A stretch of DNA of 64,000 nucleotides from Aquabacterium sp. A7-Y (GCF_026153205.1 NZ_JAPFBW010000007.1:178100-242099), one strand, 5' to 3'; positions 53,905 through 63,987 are shown, numbered from the stretch's first letter. Notes: generated by a model not told the origin, from the sequence alone. Translations and numbers: made by a program.

Positions 53905-53939
53905 CGGGCCGCCTGCCGAATGGCAGGCGGCCCGTTTTT
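53905..53939 (+). terminator. Strong Rho-independent terminator of norB
   Basis: Perfect 13-bp stem CGGGCCGCCTGCC/GGCAGGCGGCCCG (53905-53917 and 53922-53934), 4-base loop, then five T. Thirteen bases after the norB stop. The best intrinsic terminator in the window. Confidence 0.95.
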
Positions 53940-53982
53940 CATGCGCGCAGCCGGCCTGGCCGGCTTTGCCGCTTGCACCGGC

Positions 53983-54666
53983 TCAAAGGATCGTGTCGAG
54001 GAAAAGGCGGCCGCCGGACGAGGCGAGCGAGGCGTGCGTCTGCCTGCCTCCAGGCCGGTGAACCGGGCGGATGGCGAAGATGCCGTCGTTGTGGGCCAGC
54101 TCGCCGAGCAGCCCCGCCACCCGGGCCTGCCACAGCTGCTGGAGCTGTGCCCGTTCCGCCGTGGAGGCGGACCCGTCGGCGCAGCGTTGCAGCAACTGCG
54201 TGAGACCGGCGGGCTCGGGCAGCAGCGAGAGATTGGCGAGTGCGTCGACGGCGTGGCGGTTGTCCAGCCGCGTGAAGCGCAGCGTCAGGGGCAGGCCCGG
54301 CGTGTAGCGCTGCAGGCCCATGCGGACGTGTCTGCCGCGGATCCCTTTGAAGCCGGTGTCGCCGGCGGCTCCGGTCAGCAGTTGCACGACGCTGGCGACG
54401 ACACCGTTGACGCCGTCGCGCAGGCCGTCGCGGAAATCGACGCGCACGCCGCCGCGCACCGGCAACTGTTCGGGATATAGCACGTGCAGCGCACGCAGGG
54501 TGATCCAGTAGGCGGCGGCCACGGTGGGGCAGGAGTGCCCGGCCAGCCGGACGGCGTCGGCGTAGCCGAACTCCAGGATGCCGTCGTCCGGGCTGCCCAG
54601 CAGCTCGGCGAGAGGATCGTGGATCCTCAGCTTGGGCACCGTATCGAAAAAAGCGGGCCAGGGCAT
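53983..54666 (-). CDS. FmdE-like domain protein between norB and nap
   Basis: About 227 residues. FGYADAVRLAGHSCPTVAAAYWIT (two parts, about 32-55) resembles the FmdE/Tungsten formylmethanofuran dehydrogenase subunit E domain, with a His-x-Cys-Pro motif that may bind zinc. Its partner part RLTRFTRLDNR... is family-typical. No methanofuran chemistry is expected here; role unknown. The start is uncertain: ATG 54666 is used; a GTG at 54714 is possible. It follows the DUF2249 gene leftward by 67 bp and converges on norB. Confidence 0.7.
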   Translation of the reverse strand: MPWPAFFDTVPKLRIHDPLAELLGSPDDGILEFGYADAVRLAGHSCPTVAAAYWITLRALHVLYPEQLPVRGGVRVDFRDGLRDGVNGVVASVVQLLTGAAGDTGFKGIRGRHVRMGLQRYTPGLPLTLRFTRLDNRHAVDALANLSLLPEPAGLTQLLQRCADGSASTAERAQLQQLWQARVAGLLGELAHNDGIFAIRPVHRPGGRQTHASLASSGGRLFLDTIL

Positions 54667-54733
54667 GCCGGTCTCTGCGGTGTCCGGGCGTGCCGGGCGG
54701 CGGCGTCGAGGCACGTGCCGCCCGGCGCGGCGT

Positions 54734-55006
54734 TCAGTGGCAGCAGCCGCCGCAGCAGTTGCTGCCGCTGTCCTGCCGCCCGATCCGCACGCGCCACACG
54801 TCCGGGCCCTGCTCGAGGACCTGCCAGCTGTAGCGGCCGGGGTATTGCGCCTGCAGGTGGTGGTAGAGCGGGATCGGATCGTGGTCGTTGAGCAGTTCCA
54901 GCGCGCCGCCCGGCGTGAGGCGGTCCAGCGTCTGGAAGATGCGGGCGTGGCGGTCGCGCGGCAGCAGGGGGCGCACGTCGAGGGTCGCTTGAGGAGCTTG
55001 TGACAT
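54734..55006 (-). CDS. DUF2249 protein with Cys-rich tail
   Basis: 90 residues. The DUF2249 core LDVRPLLPRDRHARIFQTLD (about 8-27) and ELLNDHDPIPLYHHL with conserved DHDP. The tail ends CCGGCCH, five metal-ligand residues in seven. Known: DUF2249 genes sit near NO reductases, hemerythrins and denitrification genes in many bacteria; the function is not known. Divergent from nap, with an FNR-like half-site in the gap. The start MSQAPQATLDV was chosen because upstream residues do not fit. Confidence 0.85.
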   Translation of the reverse strand: MSQAPQATLDVRPLLPRDRHARIFQTLDRLTPGGALELLNDHDPIPLYHHLQAQYPGRYSWQVLEQGPDVWRVRIGRQDSGSNCCGGCCH

Positions 55007-55097
55007 GGGTCGGTGATTCCGGCAATAGGGGTCGAGGGAACGCTGCAGGGGCAGCGGCCATAGGTGCATATTGAAGACAGCTTTGCCGGTCGGCGCT

Positions 55098-55111
55098 TTG
55101 ATCCAACGCAA
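55098..55111. promoter_or_regulatory. FNR/DNR-like box ahead of nap and DUF2249
   Basis: TTGAT-CCAA-CGCAA has one perfect FNR half (TTGAT) and 8 of 10 positions overall. It lies between divergent genes, about 90 bp from the DUF2249 start and 240 bp from napE. It could serve either direction. Confidence 0.4.
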
Positions 55112-55335
55112 GCTCCAGCGTCACGCAGTCATGTGCCATCTCCTGCAGATCTTTCCAAACTCGGAAAAGTTTTCATGAACGCGACAGCGTGGTTGCGCGA
55201 TCTTCCGCGGCCCCAGGCAGGCGCGCGACCCCGGGCACGAACACTGCTGCCTTTCAGCCGAGGCCTTGCCCTCGAGCCAGATGGCCTTGCCGTCAAGCGA
55301 AGCAAAGGCGACGGCCGTCGAGCAGACGACGTCGC

Positions 55336-55342
55336 AGAGGAG
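55336..55342 (+). promoter_or_regulatory. Ribosome binding site deciding the TTG start of napE
   Basis: AGAGGAG lies six bases before TTG at 55349. No comparable site precedes the in-frame ATG at 55175. Confidence 0.6.
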
Positions 55343-55348
55343 ACGTGC

Positions 55349-55513
55349 TTGCAACCACCCGACGAACACCCACCTTCGACGCGACAGGAAGAGCTGCGCA
55401 CCTTCCTGTTCCTCACCGTGGTCACCGCGCCCGTCCTCGCCGTCATGGTGGTGGGCGGGTACGGCTTCCTGGTCTGGATGTACCAGCTGATCACCGGGGA
55501 CCTGCCCGGATGA
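55349..55513 (+). CDS. napE: Periplasmic nitrate reductase accessory protein NapE, TTG start
   Basis: 54 residues in the start chosen, which is the usual NapE length. A short cytosolic segment ending RQEELRTFLFL leads to one membrane segment (TVVTAPVLAVMVVGGYGFLVWMYQLI), typical of NapE. The role in nap systems is unknown. TTG at 55349 has AGAGGAG six bases upstream; the alternative ATG at 55175 would add 58 residues of foreign type. The stop overlaps the napD ATG by four bases. Confidence 0.8.
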   Translation: MQPPDEHPPSTRQEELRTFLFLTVVTAPVLAVMVVGGYGFLVWMYQLITGDLPG

Positions 55514-55818
55514 GCGCCGACCCCGGCCGCTGCGACCCCGGCGAAGAGATCCACATTGCGGGCGCCCTCGTTCACGCCCGGCTGCCGCAGCTTCCTTCCG
55601 TGTGCGACGCCCTTGTCGCCTTCTCTTGCGCCGAGCTGGTCCAAGCGACACCCGACGGACGCCTGGTCGTCGTGCTGGAGGGCAGCTCGGCCCGCGACAT
55701 CGTCTCGGCGCTCGACGAGATCCGCAATGTTCCCGGCGTGCTCAACGTGGCGCTGGTCTACCAGCACGCTGAATCCGCCACCTCCATGCTCGAGACCCTC
55801 GAGGAGATCGACCGATGA
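55510..55818 (+). CDS. napD: NapA chaperone NapD
   Basis: 102 residues. Ferredoxin-like fold; [17 protein letters not shown] at the start (about 11-27) and [33 protein letters not shown] in two conserved parts. Known: binds the Tat signal of NapA and holds it until cofactor insertion. Coupled to napE and napA by ATGA overlaps at both ends. Confidence 0.93.
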   Translation: MSADPGRCDPGEEIHIAGALVHARLPQLPSVCDALVAFSCAELVQATPDGRLVVVLEGSSARDIVSALDEIRNVPGVLNVALVYQHAESATSMLETLEEIDR

Positions 55819-58307
55819 CGACACGCCGCGACTTTATCCGCAGGACTGCCGCGACCACGACCGCCGCCGCCGCCGGCCTGCCCCTGGGGGCGGAGGCCGC
55901 CAACATCGTCACCGACGCCTCGCGGACACAGCTCCAGTGGTCCAAGGCGCCGTGCCGCTTCTGTGGCGTCGGCTGCGGCGTCAACGTCGCGGTGAAGGAT
56001 GGCCGGGTGGTCGCCACCCACGGCGACATCAATGCCGAGGTCAACCGCGGCATCAACTGCGTCAAGGGTTATTTCCTGTCCAAGATCATGTACGGCGAGG
56101 ACCGGCTCACGCGGCCGCTGCTGCGCATGAAAAACGGCCGCTACGACAAGAACGGCGAGTTCGAGCCGGTGTCCTGGGACCAGGCCTTCGACGTGATGGC
56201 GGAGCAGTTCAAGAAGGTGCTGCGCGAGAAGGGGCCGACGGCCGTCGGCATGTTCGGCTCCGGCCAGTGGACGATCTGGGAAGGCTACGCGGCCCTCAAG
56301 CTGTTCAAGGCGGGCTTCCGCAGCAACAACATCGACCCCAACGCGCGCCACTGCATGGCCTCGGCGGTGGCCGGCTTCATGCGCACCTTCGGCATGGACG
56401 AGCCGATGGGCTGCTACGACGACATCGAGCAGGCCGACGCCTTCGTGCTGTGGGGCTCCAACATGGCCGAGATGCACCCCATCCTCTGGACCCGCGTGAC
56501 CGACCGCCGCCTCTCCGCGCCGCACGTGAAGGTGGCGGTGCTGTCGGTGTTCGAGCACCGCTGCTACGACCTGGCCGACCTGGCGCTCACCTTCCGGCCC
56601 CAGACCGACCTGGCCATCCTCAATTACATCGCCCACTACATCATCAAGAACAAGGCGGTCGACCGGGACTTCGTCAACAAGCACACGCGCTTCGTGATCG
56701 GCAACACGGACATCGGCTACGGGCTGCGTCCGGAGCACCCCTTGCAGCGCAAGGCGAAAAACTGGGCCGAGCCGGGCGGCGCGCGCCCGGCCACCTTCGA
56801 GGAGTACGCCAAGTTCGTCAGCGACTTCGACCTCGACAACGTCGCGGAGATGACGCGGGTGCCGAAGGAAAGGCTGGAGCGGCTGGCGCAGCTGTATGCC
56901 GACCCCAAGGTCAAGCTGGTGTCCTTCTTCACGATGGGCTTCAACCAGCACACCCGCGGCACCTGGTGCAGCAACCTGCTTTACAACCTGCACCTGCTGA
57001 CCGGCAAGATCTCGCGCCCCGGCACCGGCCCGTTCTCGCTCACCGGCCAGCCCTCGGCCTGCGGCACGGCGCGCGAGGTCGGCACCTTCTCGCACCGCTT
57101 GCCGGCCGACATGGTGGTCACCAACCCCAAACACCGGGCCGAGGCCGAGCACATCTGGAAGCTGCCGCCGGGCACCGTGCCCGAAAAGCCGGGCTACCAC
57201 GCGGTGCTGCAGAACCGCATGCTCAAGGACGGCAAGCTCAACGCCTACTGGGTGCAGGTCAACAACAACATGCAGGCCGCGCCCAACATCCTCGAGGAGG
57301 CGCTGCCGGGCTACCGCAACCCGGCCAACTTCATCGTCGTCTCCGACGCCTACCCGACCGTCACCACCATGGCGGCCGACCTGATCCTGCCCGCGGCGAT
57401 GTGGGTGGAGAAGGAGGGCGCCTACGGCAACGCGGAGCGGCGCACGCAGTTCTGGCACCAGCTGGTCAAGCCGCCCGGCGAGGCCCGCTCGGACCTCTGG
57501 CAACTGATGGAGTTCTCCAAGCGCTTCAAAATGGAGGAAGTCTGGCCCAAGGCCTTGCTGGACCAGAAGCCGGAGTACCGGGGCAAGACGCTCTACCAGG
57601 TGCTTTTCCGCAACGGCAGCGTCGATGCCTTCCCCCTGGCGCAGATGGATGCGTCCTACGACAACGACGACGCCAAGTCCTTCGGCTTCTACGTGCAGAA
57701 GGGCCTGTTCGAGGAATACGCCCAGTTCGGCCGCGGCCACGGCCACGACCTGGCGCCTTTCGACACTTACCACCGCGAGCGTGGCCTGAGGTGGCCGGTG
57801 GTCAACGGCCGCGAGACCCTCTGGCGCTACCGCGAGGGCTACGACCCCTATGTGAAGGCAGGGGAGGGCGTGCGCTTCTACGGGCACCCCGACGGCAAGG
57901 CCGTGATCTACGCCTTGCCCTACGAGCCGGCGGCAGAGGAGCCCGATGCGCAGTTCCCGTACTGGCTGTGCACGGGCCGGGTGCTGGAGCATTGGCATTC
58001 CGGCTCGATGACGCGGCGCGTGCCGGAGCTGTACCGCGCCTTTCCCAACGCGGTCTGCTACCTGCATCCCGAGGATGCCAAGGCGCTGAACGTGCGGCGC
58101 GGCGACACGGTGGAGCTGGTGTCGCGGCGCGGCTCCATGCGCACCCGGGTGGAGACGCGCGGGCGCAACAAGCCGCCGCGCGGGCTGGTCTTCGTGCCTT
58201 GGTTCGATGCCAGCCAGCTGATCAACAAGGTCACCCTGGATGCGACCTGCCCGATCTCGCTGCAGACGGACTTCAAGAAGTGCGCGATCGCCATCCGAAA
58301 GGTGTAG
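55815..58307 (+). CDS. napA: Periplasmic nitrate reductase catalytic subunit NapA
   Basis: 830 residues, the normal length. The Tat signal is [12 protein letters not shown] (about 2-13). The 4Fe-4S motif CRFCGVGCG...NCVKGYF follows (about 47-85). The molybdenum ligand Cys is in [13 protein letters not shown] (about 176-188). Binds bis-MGD and reduces nitrate to nitrite in the periplasm, with electrons from NapB/NapC. ATGA overlap with napD. An ordinary and complete gene. Confidence 0.97.
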   Translation: MTTRRDFIRRTAATTTAAAAGLPLGAEAANIVTDASRTQLQWSKAPCRFCGVGCGVNVAVKDGRVVATHGDINAEVNRGINCVKGYFLSKIMYGEDRLTRPLLRMKNGRYDKNGEFEPVSWDQAFDVMAEQFKKVLREKGPTAVGMFGSGQWTIWEGYAALKLFKAGFRSNNIDPNARHCMASAVAGFMRTFGMDEPMGCYDDIEQADAFVLWGSNMAEMHPILWTRVTDRRLSAPHVKVAVLSVFEHRCYDLADLALTFRPQTDLAILNYIAHYIIKNKAVDRDFVNKHTRFVIGNTDIGYGLRPEHPLQRKAKNWAEPGGARPATFEEYAKFVSDFDLDNVAEMTRVPKERLERLAQLYADPKVKLVSFFTMGFNQHTRGTWCSNLLYNLHLLTGKISRPGTGPFSLTGQPSACGTAREVGTFSHRLPADMVVTNPKHRAEAEHIWKLPPGTVPEKPGYHAVLQNRMLKDGKLNAYWVQVNNNMQAAPNILEEALPGYRNPANFIVVSDAYPTVTTMAADLILPAAMWVEKEGAYGNAERRTQFWHQLVKPPGEARSDLWQLMEFSKRFKMEEVWPKALLDQKPEYRGKTLYQVLFRNGSVDAFPLAQMDASYDNDDAKSFGFYVQKGLFEEYAQFGRGHGHDLAPFDTYHRERGLRWPVVNGRETLWRYREGYDPYVKAGEGVRFYGHPDGKAVIYALPYEPAAEEPDAQFPYWLCTGRVLEHWHSGSMTRRVPELYRAFPNAVCYLHPEDAKALNVRRGDTVELVSRRGSMRTRVETRGRNKPPRGLVFVPWFDASQLINKVTLDATCPISLQTDFKKCAIAIRKV

Positions 58308-58317
58308 GAGTGCCGAC

Positions 58318-58794
58318 ATGAGACTGCCCCTGCTCGCTGTTTTGCTGGCCGCCTCGCTCGGGGCACCGGCGCTGGCTGTCGATACCACCGACCGCATGCG
58401 AGGCGCCCCGATCGACCAGACGACGGTCCCGCCGCAGATCGCCAACACCGACAACAGCGACGTGCGCCGCACCCGCAACTACGCAATGCAGCCCCCGGTG
58501 GTACCGCACAAGATCGACGGCTACCAGCTCGACAAGAACGCCAACCGCTGCATGTTCTGCCACTCCCGGGCCAAGACCCAGGAGAGCCAGGCGCCGATGA
58601 TCAGCGTCACGCACTTCATGGACCGGGACGGCAACTTCCTGGCCGAGCTGTCGCCACGGCGCTACTTCTGCCTGCAGTGCCACGTGCCGCAGGCGCAGCT
58701 GAACCCGCTGGTGGAGAACCGCTTCATCGACGTGGACACGCTGCTGAACTCGCCGCCGGCGGCACCCGCCGCGTCGCGCAAGCGCAAAAACTAG
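58318..58794 (+). CDS. napB: Dihaem cytochrome c NapB
   Basis: 158 residues. Signal peptide about 1-20. Two haem motifs CMFCH and CLQCH (about 79 and 119). MISVTHFMDRDG between them carries a His ligand. Passes electrons from NapC to NapA. AGGAG lies eight bases before the ATG, ten bases after napA. Haem attachment depends on the Ccm genes downstream. Confidence 0.95.
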   Translation: MRLPLLAVLLAASLGAPALAVDTTDRMRGAPIDQTTVPPQIANTDNSDVRRTRNYAMQPPVVPHKIDGYQLDKNANRCMFCHSRAKTQESQAPMISVTHFMDRDGNFLAELSPRRYFCLQCHVPQAQLNPLVENRFIDVDTLLNSPPAAPAASRKRKN

Positions 58795-58812
58795 GCTGAC
58801 AGGAGGCGCCCG

Positions 58813-59393
58813 ATGTTCAAGCTGCCACGCCGCTACTGGGTCGTGCTCTGGCGTCCGAGCCGCTACTTCAGCCTCGGTTTCCTGACCATCGCCGGGTTCA
58901 TCGCCGGCATCCTGTTCTGGGGCGGCTTCAACACCGTGCTGGAGCTGACCAACACCGAGCGCTTCTGCATCGGCTGCCACGAAATGCGCGACAACGTCTA
59001 CCAGGAGCTGCAGGGCACCATCCACTTCACCAACCGCAGCGGGGTGCGCGCCAAGTGCTCCGACTGCCATGTGCCGCACGACTGGACCTCCAAGATGGCC
59101 CGCAAGATGCAGGCGTCGAAAGAGGTGTGGGGCAAGATCTTCGGCAGCATCGACACGCCGGAGAAGTTCGCCGAACACCGGCTGCTGCTGGCGCAGAACG
59201 AGTGGAAGCGCATGAAGGCCAACGACTCGCTGGAATGCCGCAACTGCCACGAGTTCGCCTACATGGACTTCACGCGGCAAAGCAAGCGGGCGGCCGACGC
59301 GCATTCGAAGTACCTGGCCAGCGGCGAGAAGACCTGCATCGACTGCCACAAGGGCATCGCGCACCGCCTGCCCGACATGTCGGGGGTGCACTG

Positions 59394-59394
<1 letters not shown>
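58813..59394 (+). CDS. napC: Tetrahaem quinol dehydrogenase NapC
   Basis: 193 residues of the NapC/NirT family. One N-terminal membrane anchor ([19 protein letters not shown]), then four haem motifs CIGCHEM, CSDCH, CRNCHEF and CIDCH. Takes electrons from membrane quinol for NapB. Eighteen bases after napB. The stop TGA overlaps the ccmA ATG by one base. Confidence 0.95.
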
Positions 59395-60017
<623 letters not shown>

Positions 60018-60046
60018 GGTCGCGGCTGGACGGCCCCTTCTGGCTG

Positions 60047-60679
60047 ATGCTGCGGCGCGGCGTCCGGCTGGCCTGGCGCCAGCGTATCGACACGGCGGCG
60101 GCGCTGGCGTTTTTCCTCATCGTGGCCGCACTGTTTCCGCTGGCCTTGATGCCGGCCCCCGAGGCCCGTCCCACGCTCGCGCCCGCGGCGGCATGGGTCG
60201 CGGCGCTGCTGGCGATCACGCTCGGCAGCCTCCGGCTGTTCACCGAGGATGCAGGCAATGGCGTGCTGGAGCAGGTGCTGCTGGGCCCCGGATCGACCGG
60301 CATGGCGGTGGCCGGCGTGCTGGCCGCGCATTGGGTCGCGGTCGGCCTGCCCCTGCTCGCGGCTGCGCCGGTGCTGGCCCTGTTCTACGATCTTTCAGCG
60401 GTGCAGCTGGGCTGGCTGTCGGCCTCGCTGCTGCTGGGCACGCCGGCGCTGTGCGTGCTCGCGGCGCTCGGTGCCGCGCTGTCGCTGGGGGCCCGCGCAG
60501 GGGGCCTGCTGCTGGCCCTGCTGGTGTTGCCCTGGTGTGTTCCGGTGCTGCTGTTCGGCGTCAGCGCGGCCCAGGGGGCGGCGGGGCCGGCCCTCCTGCT
60601 GCTGGCGGCCAGCACCACCTTCAGCCTGGCGCTCGGGCCCCTCGCGGTCAGCGCGGCTTTGCGCATGGGGATCGAATGA
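60047..60679 (+). CDS. ccmB: Haem exporter membrane protein CcmB
   Basis: 210 residues with six membrane segments. The start MLRRGVRLAWRQRIDTAAAL fits CcmB N-termini; an ATG at 59966 would add 27 residues that overlap the ccmA coding end. LEQVLLGPGS (about 69-78) is the conserved cytosolic loop. Works with CcmA. Its stop overlaps the ccmC ATG by four bases. No good Shine-Dalgarno was seen, so the start is moderate. Confidence 0.9.
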   Translation: MLRRGVRLAWRQRIDTAAALAFFLIVAALFPLALMPAPEARPTLAPAAAWVAALLAITLGSLRLFTEDAGNGVLEQVLLGPGSTGMAVAGVLAAHWVAVGLPLLAAAPVLALFYDLSAVQLGWLSASLLLGTPALCVLAALGAALSLGARAGGLLLALLVLPWCVPVLLFGVSAAQGAAGPALLLLAASTTFSLALGPLAVSAALRMGIE

Positions 60680-61452
60680 AGCTCTGGCGTTACGCATCGC
60701 CGGCGGTTTTTTACCCCTTGGCGGGACGGCTGTGGCCCGCCTTTGCGGTGGCCGGCCTGGCGAGCGCGGCGGTCGGCCTCTACCTGGCGTTTTTCGTCGC
60801 CCCCTCGGATGCCCAGCAGGGGGAGGTGTACCGGCTGCTCTACCTGCACGTGCCGGCGGCCTGGATGTCGATGTTTCTCTACTTCCTTCTGGCCGTCTAC
60901 GCGGGGCTGGGACTGGTGCTGCGCACCCGGCTGTCGTCGATGATGGCGCGCGCCCTGGCGCCCACCGGCCTGCTGTATTGCGTGATCGCCTTGTTCAGCG
61001 GTGCCGTCTGGGGCAAGCCGACCTGGGGCACCTGGTGGGTCTGGGATGCGCGGCTCAGTTCCCAGCTCATCCTGCTGTGCCTCTACCTGGGTTTCCTCGC
61101 GCTGCACGACGCCTTCGACGAGCGCGAGCGGGGCGAGCGGGCCGCGGGGCTGCTGGCCCTGGCCGGCATCGTCAACCTGCCCGTCATCTACTTCTCGGTG
61201 GTGTGGTGGAACACCTTGCACCAGGGCGCCAGCCTGTCCTTCTCCGGCGGGGCGCGACTCGCGCCCGGCATGCTGGCGGCGCTGCTCGCCATGGTGCTTG
61301 CGTGCTGGTGCCACGCGGTGGCCACGACCCTGGTGCGGGTGCGCTGTCTGATCGTGGAGCGCGAGGCCGGCACACGCTGGATGCAACAACGGTGGCAGGT
61401 CCGCTCCGAGGTCCCCGGGCCTGCCGCGGCCTGGAAAGGAGGGCGTTCATGA
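60676..61452 (+). CDS. ccmC: Haem handling protein CcmC
   Basis: 258 residues with six membrane segments. The WWD motif WGTWWVWDARLSS (about 116-128) binds haem. His ligands sit in LLYLHVPAAWMS (about 54) and WNTLHQGAS (about 182). Attaches haem to CcmE with CcmD. Coupled to ccmB and ccmD by overlaps. Confidence 0.95.
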   Translation: MKLWRYASPAVFYPLAGRLWPAFAVAGLASAAVGLYLAFFVAPSDAQQGEVYRLLYLHVPAAWMSMFLYFLLAVYAGLGLVLRTRLSSMMARALAPTGLLYCVIALFSGAVWGKPTWGTWWVWDARLSSQLILLCLYLGFLALHDAFDERERGERAAGLLALAGIVNLPVIYFSVVWWNTLHQGASLSFSGGARLAPGMLAALLAMVLACWCHAVATTLVRVRCLIVEREAGTRWMQQRWQVRSEVPGPAAAWKGGRS

Positions 61453-61610
61453 ACATCGACTGGCACTTGTTCCTGCAGATGGGCGGCCAGGGGCCTTATG
61501 TGTGGGGCAGCTACGGGGCCGCGCTGGTGCTGCTCGTCGGCGAGGCGGTCGCCCTGTACCGGCGGGCGCGGCGGGCGACGGCCGCGCGCGGCGAGGGCTC
61601 TTCGTGCTGA
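61449..61610 (+). CDS. ccmD: CcmD small membrane protein
   Basis: 53 residues. One membrane helix (YVWGSYGAALVLLVGEAVALY) followed by a basic tail, the standard CcmD form. Releases holo-CcmE. The ATG overlaps ccmC and the stop overlaps ccmE. Confidence 0.9.
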   Translation: MNIDWHLFLQMGGQGPYVWGSYGAALVLLVGEAVALYRRARRATAARGEGSSC

Positions 61611-62047
61611 GGGGGCGCAGGCGTCGGCTGCTGCTCGGCCTGGCGGTCGGCGGCTTGCTGGCCCTCACCGCCGCGCTGGTGCTGCTGGCGCTGCGGGACA
61701 ACCTGGTGTTTTTCTACACGCCGGCCGATCTCAAGGCCGGGCGGCCGCTGGCGCAGGCCAGCTTCCGCATCGGTGGGCGGGTCGAGCGCGGCTCGGTGCG
61801 CCGCGACGCGGGCAGCCTGAAGGTGAGATTCGTGGTGGCCGATGCCGAACACCGGGTGCCGGTGGTCTACCAGGGCCTGCTGCCCGACCTGTTCCGCGAG
61901 GACAAGGGGGTCGTGGCGGCCGGCCGCCTGGGCGCCGACGGCGTCTTCCACGCCCGCGAAGTGCTGGCCAAACACGACGAGAACTACGCGCCCCCCACGG
62001 GCGCCGAGGGCGCCGCCGGCCGGCCCGCCTGGGTGGGCTTGCGATGA
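61604..62047 (+). CDS. ccmE: Haem chaperone CcmE
   Basis: 147 residues. One N-terminal membrane anchor, then a periplasmic OB fold. The haem-binding His is in AKHDENY (about 127). Starts with GTG at 61604, with GAGGG seven bases upstream, overlapping ccmD by seven bases. Carries haem to CcmF. Confidence 0.93.
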   Translation: MLRGRRRRLLLGLAVGGLLALTAALVLLALRDNLVFFYTPADLKAGRPLAQASFRIGGRVERGSVRRDAGSLKVRFVVADAEHRVPVVYQGLLPDLFREDKGVVAAGRLGADGVFHAREVLAKHDENYAPPTGAEGAAGRPAWVGLR

Positions 62048-63987
62048 TTCCCGAGCTGGGCCACTTCGCCCTCATCCTGGCTCTCTGCGTGGGCCTGACG
62101 CTGGGCCTGCTGCCGATGCTGAGCCGCCCGCACGATGCGGCACTGTCGCTGAGCGTGGCCCGGCGGGCTGCTGCGCTGCTGTTCGCGCTGACCCTGCTGG
62201 CCGCCGCGGCGCTGGCCTGGAGTTTCGCAGTCCATGACTTCTCGGTGCGTTATGTCGCTTCGCACAGCCATTCCACCTTGCCGCTCGCCTATCGCCTGGC
62301 GGCGCTGTGGGGCAGCCATGAAGGCTCGATGCTGCTGTGGCTGCTGACGCTGGCGGGCTGGACCGCGGCGGTCGCCCTGCGGGTGCCCGGGCTGCCGGCC
62401 CCGATGGCGGGGCGCGTGCTGGGCGTGCTGGGCTGGATCTCGGTCGGCCTGCTGCTGTTTGTCCTGGGGAGTTCCAACCCCTTCCTGCGGCTGATGCCGG
62501 CAGCGGCGGACGGCCGCGACCTGAACGCCTTGCTGCAGGACCCGGGCATGGTCTTCCACCCGCCTGCGCTCTACCTCGGTTATGTGGGCTTTGCGGTGCC
62601 CTTTGCCTTCGCCGTCGCCGCGCTCTGGTCGGGGCAGCTGCCGCCGGCGTGGCTGCGCTGGCTGCGTCCCTGGGTCCTGAGCGCCTGGGCCGCCTTGACC
62701 CTGGGCATCGTGCTGGGCAGCTCCTGGGCCTACCGGGTGCTGGGATGGGGCGGCTGGTGGTTCTGGGACCCGGTCGAAAACGCCTCCCTGCTGCCCTGGC
62801 TGGCCGGTCTGGCCCTGCTGCATGCCCTGGCGGCGGCCGAGGCCCGCGAACATTTCAAGCGCTGGGTCCTGCTGCTGGCGATCGGCTGTTTCGGCCTCAG
62901 CCTGATCGGGACCTTCATCGTTCGCTCGGGGGCCATCACCTCGGTGCACGCCTTCGCCACCGATCCGCGCCGCGGGGTGTTCATCCTGGCCCTGCTGGGC
63001 GCCAGCCTGGGCAGCGCGCTGTGGCTGTACGCGGCACGGGCGCCGCGCATCGGCGGCGGCCGGCCCTTTGCGCTGGTCTCGCGCGAAGCGCTGCTCCTGA
63101 GCAACACCCTGCTGTTCTCGGTGGCCACCGCCTCGGTGCTGCTGGCCACCTTGTACCCGATGGCGCTGGATGCGCTGGGGCTGGGCAAGATCTCCGTCGG
63201 GCCGCCGTATTTCGAGGCGGTGCTGCTGCCCTTGCTTGCGCCGGCCGTGTTCCTGATGGGCGTCGGGCCGCTCGCGCGCTGGCAGGGCAGCCGGCTGCCG
63301 GAGTTGACGCGGCGTCTGCGATGGGCTGTGCTGGCCAGCGTGGCGACCGCGCTGCTCGCGATGGCGCTGGGCCGACCGGGCGGCTTGCTCGGGATCGGTT
63401 TTTTCCTGGCCGCGTGGGTGCTGTGCACGGTGCCGCTGGGGTGGCTGAAACAGCCGGCGGGGCCTCGCTCCCTTCGCTTCTGGGGCATGCAGCTGGCGCA
63501 CCTGGGCGTGGGCGTTTTCATCCTCGGCGTGACGGTGGTGAAAGGCTTCCAGATCGAGCGCGAGGTGCCGCTGGCCGTGGGGCAGGTGGCGCAGGTCGGC
63601 GCCTACCGGCTCAGGCTCGATGCCCTGGAGTCCTTCCAGGCTCACAACCACGGGGGAGCACGGGCGCACCTGACGCTGATGCACGGCGGCGAGGTGCTCG
63701 CCGTCCTGAAGCCCGAGAGCCGGCGCTACCGGGCGCAGGACATGACGGTGTCGGTGCCGGCGATCGCCAGCTCCGCCTGGCGCGACATCTATGTCGCGAT
63801 GGGCGAGCCGGTGGGGCCGCGTGCCTGGGGGCTGCGGCTGCAGTACAAGCCCATGATCCTGTGGGTCTGGGGCGGCTTCGTGCTGATGAGTGTCGGCGCC
63901 GTGCTGGCCGCCTGCGACCGCCGCTACCGCGCGCGGGAGCCCGAATCGCCGCGCCGCGCCGTGCGTGCTGCTGGCTGCTCCGGGTAG
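62044..63987 (+). CDS. ccmF: Haem lyase core subunit CcmF
   Basis: 647 residues, the same length as E. coli CcmF, with about 15 membrane segments. WWD motif WGGWWFWDPVENAS (about 236-249) and haem-ligand His in VFHPPALYLGY (about 173) and ASHSHSTLPL (about 72). Transfers haem from CcmE to apocytochromes. ATG overlaps ccmE by four bases. Only 13 bases remain to the window edge; ccmG and ccmH are expected beyond. Confidence 0.96.
   Translation: MIPELGHFALILALCVGLTLGLLPMLSRPHDAALSLSVARRAAALLFALTLLAAAALAWSFAVHDFSVRYVASHSHSTLPLAYRLAALWGSHEGSMLLWLLTLAGWTAAVALRVPGLPAPMAGRVLGVLGWISVGLLLFVLGSSNPFLRLMPAAADGRDLNALLQDPGMVFHPPALYLGYVGFAVPFAFAVAALWSGQLPPAWLRWLRPWVLSAWAALTLGIVLGSSWAYRVLGWGGWWFWDPVENASLLPWLAGLALLHALAAAEAREHFKRWVLLLAIGCFGLSLIGTFIVRSGAITSVHAFATDPRRGVFILALLGASLGSALWLYAARAPRIGGGRPFALVSREALLLSNTLLFSVATASVLLATLYPMALDALGLGKISVGPPYFEAVLLPLLAPAVFLMGVGPLARWQGSRLPELTRRLRWAVLASVATALLAMALGRPGGLLGIGFFLAAWVLCTVPLGWLKQPAGPRSLRFWGMQLAHLGVGVFILGVTVVKGFQIEREVPLAVGQVAQVGAYRLRLDALESFQAHNHGGARAHLTLMHGGEVLAVLKPESRRYRAQDMTVSVPAIASSAWRDIYVAMGEPVGPRAWGLRLQYKPMILWVWGGFVLMSVGAVLAACDRRYRAREPESPRRAVRAAGCSG

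Larger units (their letters stand above)
55007..55348. other. Gap of 342 bp between DUF2249 and napE, regulatory
   Basis: Holds the FNR-like box at 55098-55111 and an inverted repeat CTTTCC-N6-GGAAAAG at 55151-55168. A reading frame continuous with NapE extends back to an ATG at 55175, but that part (Arg/Pro/Ala-rich) has no NapE similarity and is treated as leader. Confidence 0.5.

Noticed and set aside
55758..58478. Long minus-strand frame opposite napA
   Set aside because: napA is certain on the plus strand; the frame is its mirror image.
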